Assembly (NCBI GenBank): GCA_016715995.1
Contig: JADJXF010000021.1
Coordinates: 70,792 to 134,791 of the forward strand
From: Flavobacteriales bacterium
GTDB taxonomy: Bacteria; Bacteroidota; Bacteroidia; Flavobacteriales_F; PHOS-HE28
DNA: 64,000 nt
Reading direction: 5' to 3'
Position numbers and translations under genes: made by a program. Below, in pieces: positions 9,001-17,636 of this stretch (position 1 is its first letter; each line of letters starts with the position of its first letter). The notes beneath the pieces are model-generated. The model had not been told where the DNA came from. It ran no database searches and was given only the letters and a program-made list of their open reading frames with translations.

Positions 9001-10674
9001 ATGCGCCCAACGCGTGCCCATGTTCTCTGCTGGTCGGCGCTGAGCGGTGTGCTCTGGGCGATTGCGTGGCCGGCCATCGGCGGAATGGCGGTGCTCGCTT
9101 TCGTGGCGTGGCTGCCGCTGCTGCATGCGGAGCGCCTTCATGAAACGCGCACGGAGAACCGTCGGCGGGCATTCTATCCGTATGTGCTCGCTGCGACCTT
9201 CATCTGGAACCTCTCCTGCTCGTGGTGGTTCTTCGCGGTGAGCGAGCCCATGACGACCCGGCTCGTGAGCGTCGGCGCGCCGGTAATCTGCAACACCCTG
9301 TTCATGGGGCTGCCATGGCTGCTGACGCGATGGGTGGCGGTGAGGTGGAATCGCCGATGGTCCCATCTCGCGTTCGCGGCTTGCTGGTTGGCGTTCGAGC
9401 GGCTTCACCACGACTGGGACCTTCAATGGCCGTGGTTCTCGCTCGGCAATGTCTTCGGGGAGCATCCGGCCTGGGTGCAGTGGTATGAAGGGAGCGGGAT
9501 CCTCGGTGGGTCGCTTTGGGTGTTGGCATTGAACCTGCTGCTCGACAGCGCCATCGCGTCTTGGAGATCAGCACGACGTGAGGCCTATCGAAAGCTGGCA
9601 ATCGCGCTTCTGGTGATCGCCGTGCCGCTCATCGGTTCCTTCTGGCGATTCCATACCTACCCGGAATCGAAGCCAGGTGGCGTACAGGTCGTGGTGGTTC
9701 AACCGAACGTGGATCCCTACACGGAGAAGTTCGGCGGACTGGATTCGATGGATCAACTGGAGCGCATGCTGGCGCTGGCGCGGCCGCTCATCACGCCGGA
9801 CACGCGGCTGGTTGTCTTTCCGGAGACGGCACTGCAGGAAACGGGTTCCATTCGGCTGGGACCGGATGGATTGATCTTCAAAGGGCTTTGGGAGAATGCG
9901 CTCGATTCCGCTCGCAGTGTGATCAGGCTGCGTGCATTCCAAGCCGAGCACCCGCAGGTGGCCCTGCTCTGCGGCATGAGCAGCGATCGTTGGTTCAGCG
10001 ATGAGGGCGAACGTCCCAGCACGGCGCGACCCATCGGCGACAGCCGCTATTGGTACGAGGCGTACAACGCTGCGCTATGGCTGCCTGTGCGGGGCGGGAC
10101 GGAGAGCTACCATAAATCGAAGCTGGTGGCCGGGGTGGAGAGCATGCCCTTTGAACGCGTCCTGGGTCACTTGGGCGAACTTGCGCTCGACCTCGGCGGC
10201 ACCACCGGTAGCCTGGGCCAGCAGCAGGAGCGATCAGTGCTGCGCGATGCAGCATCGGGACTGGCCATCGTCCCGGCAATCTGCTATGAATCGGTCTTCG
10301 GAGAGCACATCGCCGCGCATGTGCGCAATGGTGGCGAGCTGATCGTGGTGATGACGAATGATGGCTGGTGGGACAACACTCCGGGTTACAGGCAGCATCT
10401 CACCTTCTCTTCCCTGCGCGCGATCGAGACCAGGCGCGATGTGGTGCGCTCCGCGAACACGGGCATCTCGTGCATCGTCGATCAACGCGGTGTCATCCGG
10501 GCCGAGACCGATTGGTGGGTTCCGACGGCTTTCCGCGCCAACGTTCACCCCAATGAGTCGGTGACCTTCTTCGTCCGGTATGGCGATTTGGTTGGCCGCA
10601 GTGCCATCTGGGTCTCCCTACTGTTTCTCGTCGCCACGTTGTGGCATTGGTTCAGGAGAACCCGCTCAGTATAG
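9001..10674 (+). CDS. lnt: apolipoprotein N-acyltransferase Lnt
   Basis: This is a 557-residue inner-membrane enzyme that adds the third acyl chain to the N-terminal cysteine of lipoproteins. The N-terminal half has about six membrane helices. The nitrilase-like domain starts near VVVVQPNVDPYTEKF. Catalytic residues are visible: Glu275 in VFPETALQE, Lys372 in YHKSKLVAGVE and Cys428 in ICYESVFGEH. A final membrane helix precedes the stop. I start at the ATG at 9001 because upstream in-frame sequence overlaps porU2. TACATTCG at 8989-8996, a -7-like box, lies only four bases before this ATG, so a very short or absent leader is possible. The 3' end overlaps the convergent T9SS substrate by nine bases. 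Confidence 0.92.
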   Translation: MRPTRAHVLCWSALSGVLWAIAWPAIGGMAVLAFVAWLPLLHAERLHETRTENRRRAFYPYVLAATFIWNLSCSWWFFAVSEPMTTRLVSVGAPVICNTLFMGLPWLLTRWVAVRWNRRWSHLAFAACWLAFERLHHDWDLQWPWFSLGNVFGEHPAWVQWYEGSGILGGSLWVLALNLLLDSAIASWRSARREAYRKLAIALLVIAVPLIGSFWRFHTYPESKPGGVQVVVVQPNVDPYTEKFGGLDSMDQLERMLALARPLITPDTRLVVFPETALQETGSIRLGPDGLIFKGLWENALDSARSVIRLRAFQAEHPQVALLCGMSSDRWFSDEGERPSTARPIGDSRYWYEAYNAALWLPVRGGTESYHKSKLVAGVESMPFERVLGHLGELALDLGGTTGSLGQQQERSVLRDAASGLAIVPAICYESVFGEHIAAHVRNGGELIVVMTNDGWWDNTPGYRQHLTFSSLRAIETRRDVVRSANTGISCIVDQRGVIRAETDWWVPTAFRANVHPNESVTFFVRYGDLVGRSAIWVSLLFLVATLWHWFRRTRSV

Positions 10675-11994
10675 CGGCACGCGACGGGTCATCGGCGTGC
10701 CATCACCGGCGGCGACCGCCAGTGTATAGATGCCCATTGCCAAGCCAGCCTGGTCGAAGCCAAGCGTGTTCAGGCCATGCAAGAGCGTGATACCGCTCTT
10801 CTGGAACACGAGCCTTCCTGCGGCATCATACAACTGCATCGCAGCCAACTGAGCGCTGGCAGAATTGATCACCACTTGGATTGTTTCTCCACCATCCCAT
10901 GCGTTCACTAAAACGGTCTGCCCGTCGTTCATGCAATCGGCCACCACAATGGATGAAGCAGTCTCAGCTCCGCTTGCTTCCACGGTGCGAAGCCGGTAAT
11001 AGGCGGGATAGCCCGGCGATGGGTCAACGAAGACATAGTTGGTGGCGACTCCTGGGCTTCCAACGGCGTTCACCTCGCCGACGGACTCGAATCCGACTCC
11101 ATCCAAGCTCCGCTCCATCATGAAGCGCGTGACTTCGGATTCGCTCGCCGTGGTCCAACGAAGCACAGCGCGCGCATCATCGCAATCCGCGCTGAAGCGC
11201 ACCAGTTCCACGGGCAGTGGCTGCAGGATGTTCGAGAGCGTCCATGACCGGAAGAAATGCGCGGCCCCGACGTTCACGTTCGTAACAGAATTGATCGCGC
11301 CCGCCGCGAATGTTCCCGCAGGCCAGAAGTCGCCCCATTGTCCCAACGGGGTGTTGAAGCGCTGCGCGCCCACCGTGCTCGCACCGGTGATGGCGTTTCC
11401 CGTGCGCACATCGCCGATACCCGCTCCAGGGTCGTAGGTGAAATCGAGCCGGATACCGGGTCTGGTGCCATACGCGAAGCCCGCGACGCCGGGGTCGAGG
11501 ATCCAGAAACGATCCACCACGTTGTCTGAATTATTCACGGGCGCACCGGTCCAGAAGTTGTGCATATGCGTCACATCCGAAGGGCGGTAGGAGTTATTGT
11601 CCCAATTGGCGGGACCGATGCCGCCATAATTGAACGTGCTGAAGCAGACGCTCGCTGCAGCCTCATTCGAAGCGCCACCGATCGCTTCGTAGGTGAACGG
11701 CATCTTCACGCCATTCGCGGTGGTGAAGGGAACGGTGTACACCCCAGTGGTGTTGCGGATCTGCCAGCGGATGCGGTTGAATTCGCCCTCGCTCCGGATG
11801 TTGCCGCCGGTGCCCAAAGTCTGGATGCCCGCGTTCGCAGGGTTCTCCACAACCACCCACGCTCCATTGTCGATGCGCAGCCAAGCGTCGTTGTTGAAGA
11901 CCAGACGCGCCTGACCGAAAGCACCGGCCCCCAATGCGCAATGGAGCACTGCGATGGCGATGGAGCGCTGTGCTATGTGGCTTGACGGTGGCAT
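10666..11994 (-). CDS. secreted protein with T9SS type-A C-terminal sorting domain
   Basis: This 442-residue protein has a hydrophobic signal segment near residues 10-27 ending at GAFGQA. An all-beta body of unknown function follows, rich in Asn, Gly and Thr. A fibronectin-like segment (LVRFSADCDDARAVLRWTTASE, quoted region about residues 265-360) is common in T9SS cargo. The last 80 residues form a typical type-A sorting domain, with LYDAAGRLVFQKSG and GLAMGIYTLAV. It is expected to be exported by the T9SS and anchored on the cell surface. No enzymatic motif is seen. It is convergent with lnt and overlaps it by nine bases. Confidence 0.75.
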   Translation of the reverse strand: MPPSSHIAQRSIAIAVLHCALGAGAFGQARLVFNNDAWLRIDNGAWVVVENPANAGIQTLGTGGNIRSEGEFNRIRWQIRNTTGVYTVPFTTANGVKMPFTYEAIGGASNEAAASVCFSTFNYGGIGPANWDNNSYRPSDVTHMHNFWTGAPVNNSDNVVDRFWILDPGVAGFAYGTRPGIRLDFTYDPGAGIGDVRTGNAITGASTVGAQRFNTPLGQWGDFWPAGTFAAGAINSVTNVNVGAAHFFRSWTLSNILQPLPVELVRFSADCDDARAVLRWTTASESEVTRFMMERSLDGVGFESVGEVNAVGSPGVATNYVFVDPSPGYPAYYRLRTVEASGAETASSIVVADCMNDGQTVLVNAWDGGETIQVVINSASAQLAAMQLYDAAGRLVFQKSGITLLHGLNTLGFDQAGLAMGIYTLAVAAGDGTPMTRRVPLY

Positions 11995-12241
11995 CGGAAA
12001 GGTCTCAATGGCTTCGGAAAGTTAAGTGATTGGCTGTGGGGTTTGATGGCTGGGTCGTGGTGCACGAACCTGAACTGTGCATGTCCGTGGACAGATACCT
12101 TGGCCACCATGCGCCAGCGCGTCAGTTTGGGAGGCGGTGTGGGTTTTCATCCAGAAGCCCTGCGGGAGGAGGACGTATTCCTGTATCGAAGGGTTGCCGA
12201 TCGGAATCGGGCGGTCCTAGGAATCGGAGCGCTATCGTGGA

Positions 12242-13345
12242 GTGACTTCCCATATGCGGAATCAGGGCCGATCGCGTGAGTGGTCCATGGGTCAGTTGGC
12301 CTATGGATACAAGGACCGGCTAGAGCCGCTTGAATCGCGCTACGCGGATGGCTTCGGTTGGCCGGTGTCCAGCTGGTTCATTCCCCGCTGGGTGGTGGAA
12401 TGGCAGGACGGGGAGGCTTGGCTGCACGCCCACGAAGCCGATGTTGAAAAAGGCCTGGCTTTCGTCCATCGGATGCGGGATGGCACACCGACCACTGCTG
12501 CTACGAGCACCTTGTACTGGAGACCGACGGTAGATCGCTTGACCTATCTGGAGCACGCCCGCATGTTGATGTCACATATCCAGCGCGGCGATATCTATGA
12601 GGTGAACTACTGCATCGCCCACGAGGCGGAGGACATCGGCTTCGATCCCTTCCGCGCATTCGAACGCCTGCTCGAAACGACCGATGCGCCGTTTGCCGGC
12701 TTCCTGCGCATGCAGCACCGATTCGCGTTGTGCGCCAGCCCGGAGCGATTCCTGTCCATCGACGGGAACCGCATGGTCGGAGAGCCGATGAAGGGGACCC
12801 GGCCGCGTGGGGCAGGGCCTGCGGAGGATGCGCGCTTTCGTTTGGAGCTGGCCGCCGATGCGAAGGAGCGCAGCGAGAACATCATGGCGGTGGACGTGAT
12901 GCGCAACGATCTCTCCAGTGTTGCGGTGCCCGGATCGGTGCGCGTGACCGGCTTGTGCGAGGTGCGTTCGTATCCGCGCGTGCACCAGATGGTGAGCGTG
13001 ATTGAGGGGGTAGTCGCCTCGCGATTCACCGTTTTCGATGCCGTCCGTGCCGCCTTCCCCATGGCCAGCATGACCGGTGCTCCGAAGATCCGCGCCATGC
13101 AGCTTATCGATGCGCATGAGGAGCAGGCGCGTGGACTCTTCAGCGGAACGTTGGGTTTCTTTGCTCCTGACGGCACGGTGGATCTCAACGTGGTCATCCG
13201 CACCGCGTTCTTCGATGCGTTGACCGGCCGGATTTCGGTTCCCACGGGGAGCGCGCTCACCGCTGCATGCGATCCGGAGTCGGAATGGGAGGAGTGCCTG
13301 TTGAAGTTCCATAGCGTCGCCAATGCCCTGGGTCATGCTCGATGA
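12242..13345 (+). CDS. pabB: aminodeoxychorismate synthase component I (PabB), N-terminus uncertain
   Basis: The product is a chorismate-binding enzyme. It makes 4-amino-4-deoxychorismate for folate synthesis, with ammonia from a PabA partner that is not in the window. Seen motifs include LAYGYKDRLEPL, HIQRGDIYEVNYC, FAGFLRMQHRFALCASPERFL, GTRPRG, SENIMAVDVMRNDL, VHQMVSVIEG and FPMASMTGAPKIRAMQLID, all standard for TrpE/PabB enzymes. The 367 residues from a GTG start are shorter than usual (about 420-450). An upstream segment in another frame (about 12160-12276, VLGIGALSWSDFPYAE) might be the missing N-terminus after a frameshift, but this is uncertain. The 3' end overlaps tilS. Confidence 0.85.
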   Translation: MTSHMRNQGRSREWSMGQLAYGYKDRLEPLESRYADGFGWPVSSWFIPRWVVEWQDGEAWLHAHEADVEKGLAFVHRMRDGTPTTAATSTLYWRPTVDRLTYLEHARMLMSHIQRGDIYEVNYCIAHEAEDIGFDPFRAFERLLETTDAPFAGFLRMQHRFALCASPERFLSIDGNRMVGEPMKGTRPRGAGPAEDARFRLELAADAKERSENIMAVDVMRNDLSSVAVPGSVRVTGLCEVRSYPRVHQMVSVIEGVVASRFTVFDAVRAAFPMASMTGAPKIRAMQLIDAHEEQARGLFSGTLGFFAPDGTVDLNVVIRTAFFDALTGRISVPTGSALTAACDPESEWEECLLKFHSVANALGHAR

Positions 13346-14633
13346 GGTGCGGCGATTCATCAAGCGCGAGCGGCTGCTGAACCCCGGTGAGGCAGTGTTG
13401 CTGGCCGTGAGCGGCGGCGTGGACAGCATGGTGCTGACGCATGTGATGCGCGAGCTGGACTACCCGTGCATGGTGCTCCACATGGAGCATGGCCTTCGGG
13501 GCAGCGAGGGCGAAGCCGATTGCGCCTTCGTGGAGGAGCAGAGCAGGATGCTGGGAGTTCCTTGCCGTTCCTCCCGCGTGGATGCGGCAGCCCATGCCAA
13601 GGAGAAGGGCATCTCAATCCAAATGGCGGCGCGTGAGCTCCGTTACGCGTTCATCAACGCGACCGCTGCAGAGTTCAAGCAGAAGGTCGCAATGGCCCAC
13701 CATTCGGACGATGCGGCTGAGACCTTGTTGATCCATCTGCTTCGCGGTACGGGGTCCCAGGGATGGAGCTCCATCAAGCCGCGCAGCGGAGCAGTGGTGC
13801 GACCGCTTCTTTGTGTTGATCGTGCCGCCGTTCTATCCTACGCTCAGGAGCGTGGCATCCGATTCCGCGAGGATTCGAGCAACGCGGAGACGAAGTACTT
13901 GCGCAACCGGATTCGGCACGAACTTGTCCCATTGCTTGATCAATTGCGTCCGGGTGCTCGACGCAGCATGGGGAGGTCCACCACGATGCTTCGCGAACTG
14001 ACCAAGGCCGCGGAGGCCCACACAGGGATGCTGCTTGCCGGCGTGGATCGCGGTCAGGTGCCGTTCAAGCTGATTGAGGAATCCGTGACGCCCGGCCTCC
14101 TGCTGCATGAGCTGCTCGCCGGGCATGGTTTCCATCCGGATGCGATTGACCGGATCCGAGATGCCATCGCCGACCGCAGCACGGGTGCCAGCTTCTTCGC
14201 TGGCGTGATGCAGGTCACGGTGGATCGCGAAGCCCTCTTCATCGGTCCTGTTGCGCCTGCTGGACCATCCTGCTTGATCGACCCTAGCTCATCGCTTCGT
14301 GAGTTCGGCCCCTTCCGGTGGTTCTGGTCATCGGACGAACCGCTCAGCATTCCCACAACCCGTGACGATGTGGTACTCGATGCGGATTGCTTGGCATACC
14401 CCCTGGAACTGCGTCCATGGCGCAGAGGCGACCGCATGCGACCTATCGGATTGGGTGGCAGCAAGCTCGTCAGTGACATCCTCATTGACGCCAAAGTGCC
14501 GCGTGGTGCGAAGCTGGCCAAGTATGTCCTCACCAGCGGGGGCGATGTGGTTTGGTTGGCAGGACACTGCATCGGTGAGGGTTATCCAGCCACGTTGTCA
14601 AGCCGGAATCGCCTGCGCATCTGCTTGCGTTGA
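13323..14633 (+). CDS. tilS: tRNA(Ile)-lysidine synthetase TilS
   Basis: TilS uses ATP and lysine to convert C34 of the CAU-anticodon tRNA-Ile to lysidine, so that it reads AUA. The N-type ATP pyrophosphatase loop SGGVDS is at residues 30-35. MVLHMEHGLRG, MAHHSDDAAETLLIHLLRG and NRIRHELVPLL follow, all classic for the family. The C-terminal TilS domain contains RPWRRGDRMRPIGLGGSKLVSD. The length of 436 residues is normal. The start at 13323 overlaps pabB by 23 bases; the ATG at 13335 is an equally plausible start and shortens the overlap. Confidence 0.93.
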   Translation: MPWVMLDEVRRFIKRERLLNPGEAVLLAVSGGVDSMVLTHVMRELDYPCMVLHMEHGLRGSEGEADCAFVEEQSRMLGVPCRSSRVDAAAHAKEKGISIQMAARELRYAFINATAAEFKQKVAMAHHSDDAAETLLIHLLRGTGSQGWSSIKPRSGAVVRPLLCVDRAAVLSYAQERGIRFREDSSNAETKYLRNRIRHELVPLLDQLRPGARRSMGRSTTMLRELTKAAEAHTGMLLAGVDRGQVPFKLIEESVTPGLLLHELLAGHGFHPDAIDRIRDAIADRSTGASFFAGVMQVTVDREALFIGPVAPAGPSCLIDPSSSLREFGPFRWFWSSDEPLSIPTTRDDVVLDADCLAYPLELRPWRRGDRMRPIGLGGSKLVSDILIDAKVPRGAKLAKYVLTSGGDVVWLAGHCIGEGYPATLSSRNRLRICLR

Positions 14634-14711
14634 GGACCTGATTGTTTTCAACGACCACTTGGATTCCGGCCCCAAGGCGTTAACTTCAGGCCACCTAACC
14701 CCCGGTGAGCC

Positions 14712-14999
14712 ATGCCCCTGCACACCACGATCCCGAAAGAGCGCATCCCCTCGCTTCGGTTCCCGCGCCAGCCACTGCCGCTGAGTGCCGAAGAGCACCA
14801 AGAGATCCAGCGGAAAATGGAACAGGCCACACGCTTGGGCAACGGCGAGCACGGCAAGTGCCGCATCCTCTTCCAGGACGATGAGGGCCTGAAGGCCGTG
14901 GAGACGACCATTTGGGCGTTCGACCCGCAGAACATCGTGCTGAAGTACGGCATGACCATCCCGGTCTCCCGCGTGGTAAGCATCGAGTTCCCTTCGTGA
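14712..14999 (+). CDS. small conserved Bacteroidota protein of unknown function
   Basis: This 95-residue soluble protein has an extended Pro-rich N-terminus. A helical stretch (LSAEEHQEIQRKMEQATRLG) leads into a small beta domain with KCRILFQDDEG, VETTIWAFD and IPVSRVVSIEF. I recognise this arrangement as that of a widespread uncharacterised small family in Flavobacteriales. The C-terminal part resembles a small nucleic-acid- or ligand-binding barrel, but no function can be assigned. It lies alone between tilS and the DsbD-like pair. Confidence 0.65.
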   Translation: MPLHTTIPKERIPSLRFPRQPLPLSAEEHQEIQRKMEQATRLGNGEHGKCRILFQDDEGLKAVETTIWAFDPQNIVLKYGMTIPVSRVVSIEFPS

Positions 15000-15014
15000 A
15001 CATTCCTTAACAAG

Positions 15015-15040
15015 CGCGCAGGATCCCTATGATCCGCGCG
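15015..15040. repeat. stem-loop upstream of the DsbD-like pair
   Basis: CGCGC(A)GGATC (15015-15025) pairs with GATCCGCGCG (15031-15040) around a 5-base loop, with one bulged A. It lies between the small conserved gene and the DsbD-like pair. There is no T-run, so it may be a processing stem or operator rather than a terminator. Confidence 0.4.
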
Positions 15041-15095
15041 ACGGCCAGCCCATAAGGCGTCGGGCCTGGTTAGTTTTGTGACCAGCCCAGGCACC

Positions 15096-15539
15096 ATGCT
15101 CGCATTGCTCTCGCTCCTCGCATTGTTCTCCCTGAACGCGCCATCCAGCCCGGTGAAATGGACCTTCAGTGCCACCGCCACCGGGGAAGGTGCCGTGCGC
15201 ATCGACATCCGCTCCGAGGTGGAGGAAGGTTGGCACATCTATGCCACTGAACTGCCGAGCGACCAAGGCCCCATCGCCACCAGCATCCGCTTCACGCCAT
15301 CGGAGCACTACAATCTGAAGGGGGATTTGATGGAGCCTGCTCCGGTCGAAGTATTCGACCCGAACTTCGGTATGGTGGTACGCTATCATGATGCGGCGCC
15401 TGTCTTCACACAGTTGGTCAAACCGTTAGTGCCGGGCACATTTGAAGTAGCGGGCGAGGTGGAGTACATGGTGTGCAACGACAAGACCTGCCTGCCGCCA
15501 GTAGTGGTGCCGTTCAAGTTGAAGGTTGAATCGCTGTGA
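15096..15539 (+). CDS. secreted DsbD N-terminal-like domain protein
   Basis: This is a 147-residue exported protein with a signal peptide (MLALLSLLALFSLNA). The single domain resembles the periplasmic N-terminal domain of DsbD: WTFSATATGEGAVRIDI, EEGWHIYATELPSDQGP and a terminal VEYMVCNDKTCLPP with a CxxxxC pair. In DsbD this domain passes electrons to periplasmic acceptor proteins. The start is taken at the ATG at 15096 because the hydrophobic core begins there; a GTG at 15078 is in frame. A TAGTTTTG box at 15071-15078 could be its -7 element. It overlaps the full DsbD-like gene by one base (TGATG) and shares the same C-terminal motif, so it looks like a split-off copy of that protein's first domain. 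Confidence 0.75.
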   Translation: MLALLSLLALFSLNAPSSPVKWTFSATATGEGAVRIDIRSEVEEGWHIYATELPSDQGPIATSIRFTPSEHYNLKGDLMEPAPVEVFDPNFGMVVRYHDAAPVFTQLVKPLVPGTFEVAGEVEYMVCNDKTCLPPVVVPFKLKVESL

Positions 15540-17599
15540 TGATGAAGAACGTGCTGCGCGCCCTCTCGGTGATACTTGTCTTGGTGTTCGCATCCTGCGG
15601 GAAGGAGCAGGCTCCCCGCAACGATATGGCCATCAAGCTCGACCCCGAGATGGACAAGGCGGCTTGGGCCGTCACGGCCACCCCACAGGACGATGGCGCC
15701 TGGATGGTGTCCTTCCATGCGGAGATCGACGAGGGCTGGAGCGTGTATTCCACACAGAGCTATGGCGACATGGGTCCTTGGCCGAGCAGCTTCCCCTTCG
15801 ATTCGCTGGGGCACGTGCAGCTGCAGGGCGGCATCGAGGAGGTGAGCGAGCACACCATCGATGGCCACGATCCGGTCTTCGACATGAAGGTGAAGAAGTT
15901 CAAGCACAGCGTGGACTTCAAGCAACGCGTGAGGCTCGCTGCCACCGAGATCCCGTTCTCGGGCACCATCGAGTACATGACGTGCAACGATGAGATGTGC
16001 CTGCCGCCGGCCACGCTCTTCTGGCAATGCAATGCCGACAGCGGCACCTTCCACCTCAGCACCACGCCCTTCGATCCCAGTGCTTACAGGGTGGTGGGCT
16101 GCGACGATGGTGTGTACAAGCTCGCGGGCGTCGATCTAGAGAAGCCCGCAGTGCCCGGTCCCAAAGTGCGCGAGAAGGACAGCACCCTGTTCACCATCTT
16201 CTTCCTCGGATTCATCGGCGGCCTGCTCGCGCTGCTCACGCCCTGCGTGTTCCCCATGATCCCGCTCACGGTGAGCTTCTTCACCAAAGGCAGCGAGGAC
16301 CGCGCGAAGGGCTTGCGGAACGCCATCACCTACGGCGGCTTCATCCTCATCATCTACCTCATCTTCAGCATCCCTTTCCATGTGCTGGGCAGCGTCAACG
16401 AGGAGATCTTCAACGAGATCAGCACCAATCCCTGGCTCAACCTCTTCTTCTTCGTCATCTTCATCGTCTTCGCCATCTCGTTCTTCGGCTACTTCGAGAT
16501 CACCCTGCCCAGCAGCTGGGTGAACCGGATGGACCAGAACGCGTCGCGCTTCGGCGGCATGATCGGCATCTTCTTCATGGCGCTCACCCTTGCGCTGGTC
16601 TCCTTCAGCTGTACGGGCCCCATTCTAGGTTCCTTACTCGCTGGCGCCCTCACCGCAGACGGTGGTGCATGGCAGCTCACGGTGGGCATGGGCGGTTTCG
16701 GCCTCGCCCTCGCACTGCCCTTCGCGCTCTTCGCGCTTTTCCCGCAATGGCTCAACAGCCTGCCGCGTAGCGGATCGTGGCTCAATAGCGTGAAGGTGGT
16801 GCTCGGCTTCATCGAAGTGGCGCTCGCGATCAAGTTCTTCAGCAACGCCGACCTCGTCATGAACTGGGGTCTGATGAAGCGTGAGCTTTTCATCGGCTTG
16901 TGGGTGCTCGTGGGCATCGGCCTCACGCTTTACCTCTTCGGTTTCATCCGCTTCCCGCACGATTCGCCCGTGAAGAAGCTCCCCCCCATGCGTTGGGGCC
17001 TGGGCATTGTCACGCTGCTCTTCACGGCCTACTTGGTTCCGGGCCTCACCAATGGCCCTTGGCGCAACCTGAAGCTGCTGAGCGGCTTCCCGCCACCGCT
17101 GTTCTACAGCTATTACCAGCAGAAGAGCGAATGCCCGCACGGCATCGTGTGCCATCACAGCATCGATGAAGGCATGGAGGCCGCGCAGCGCTCGGGCAAG
17201 CCGATCACCGTCGATAACACAGGCTGGGCATGCGTGAATTGCCGCAAGATGGAAGAGACCGTGTGGACCGAGCCCGAGATCCTGAAGACCTTGCAGGACA
17301 ACTACGTGCTCGTTTCGCTCTATGTCGACGACAAGCGGGAGCTGCCGAAGGAGGAGCAGCACATCTACATCAGTTGTCGCGGGCAGAAGAAACTGATCAG
17401 GACCGAAGGGAATCGATGGGCCACCCTGCAAGCGGAGAGCTTCGGCAGCGTGAGCCAGCCGTGGTACGTGCTGCTGAGCCCTGATGGCAAGCTGCTCACC
17501 GACCCCGTGGGCTACACGCCCGATAAGGACGAGTACGGCGCCTTCCTCGCGCGCGGCATGCATGGCATGCAGGTGCTGGGTGCGAGCGCGAGCCGATGA
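15539..17599 (+). CDS. dsbD: thiol:disulfide interchange protein DsbD-like lipoprotein
   Basis: The 686-residue protein starts with a lipoprotein signal (lipobox VFASC). It has a DsbD N-terminal domain ending in IEYMTCNDEMCLPP. A CcdA-like region of about eight membrane helices follows (FLGFIGGLLALLTPCVFPMI holds the proline-flanked Cys; SFSCTGPILGSLLAG holds the partner Cys). The C-terminal thioredoxin-like domain has WACVNCRKMEETVW (CxxC). This is the full electron path by which DsbD moves reducing power from cytoplasmic thioredoxin to periplasmic or surface thiols. Cytochrome c maturation is the other possible use. It is coupled to the preceding single-domain protein and followed by gmhA. 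Confidence 0.88.
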   Translation: MMKNVLRALSVILVLVFASCGKEQAPRNDMAIKLDPEMDKAAWAVTATPQDDGAWMVSFHAEIDEGWSVYSTQSYGDMGPWPSSFPFDSLGHVQLQGGIEEVSEHTIDGHDPVFDMKVKKFKHSVDFKQRVRLAATEIPFSGTIEYMTCNDEMCLPPATLFWQCNADSGTFHLSTTPFDPSAYRVVGCDDGVYKLAGVDLEKPAVPGPKVREKDSTLFTIFFLGFIGGLLALLTPCVFPMIPLTVSFFTKGSEDRAKGLRNAITYGGFILIIYLIFSIPFHVLGSVNEEIFNEISTNPWLNLFFFVIFIVFAISFFGYFEITLPSSWVNRMDQNASRFGGMIGIFFMALTLALVSFSCTGPILGSLLAGALTADGGAWQLTVGMGGFGLALALPFALFALFPQWLNSLPRSGSWLNSVKVVLGFIEVALAIKFFSNADLVMNWGLMKRELFIGLWVLVGIGLTLYLFGFIRFPHDSPVKKLPPMRWGLGIVTLLFTAYLVPGLTNGPWRNLKLLSGFPPPLFYSYYQQKSECPHGIVCHHSIDEGMEAAQRSGKPITVDNTGWACVNCRKMEETVWTEPEILKTLQDNYVLVSLYVDDKRELPKEEQHIYISCRGQKKLIRTEGNRWATLQAESFGSVSQPWYVLLSPDGKLLTDPVGYTPDKDEYGAFLARGMHGMQVLGASASR

Positions 17600-17636
17600 G
17601 GCGGTTCGCTGGCCTCGAAAGCGCATCTTTGGCGGG

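Noticed and set aside
11995..12241. Two overlapping plus-strand frames before pabB as separate small genes
   Set aside because: They have no recognisable domain and ordinary intergenic composition; the only hint of meaning is a possible frameshifted PabB N-terminus, reported as a finding.
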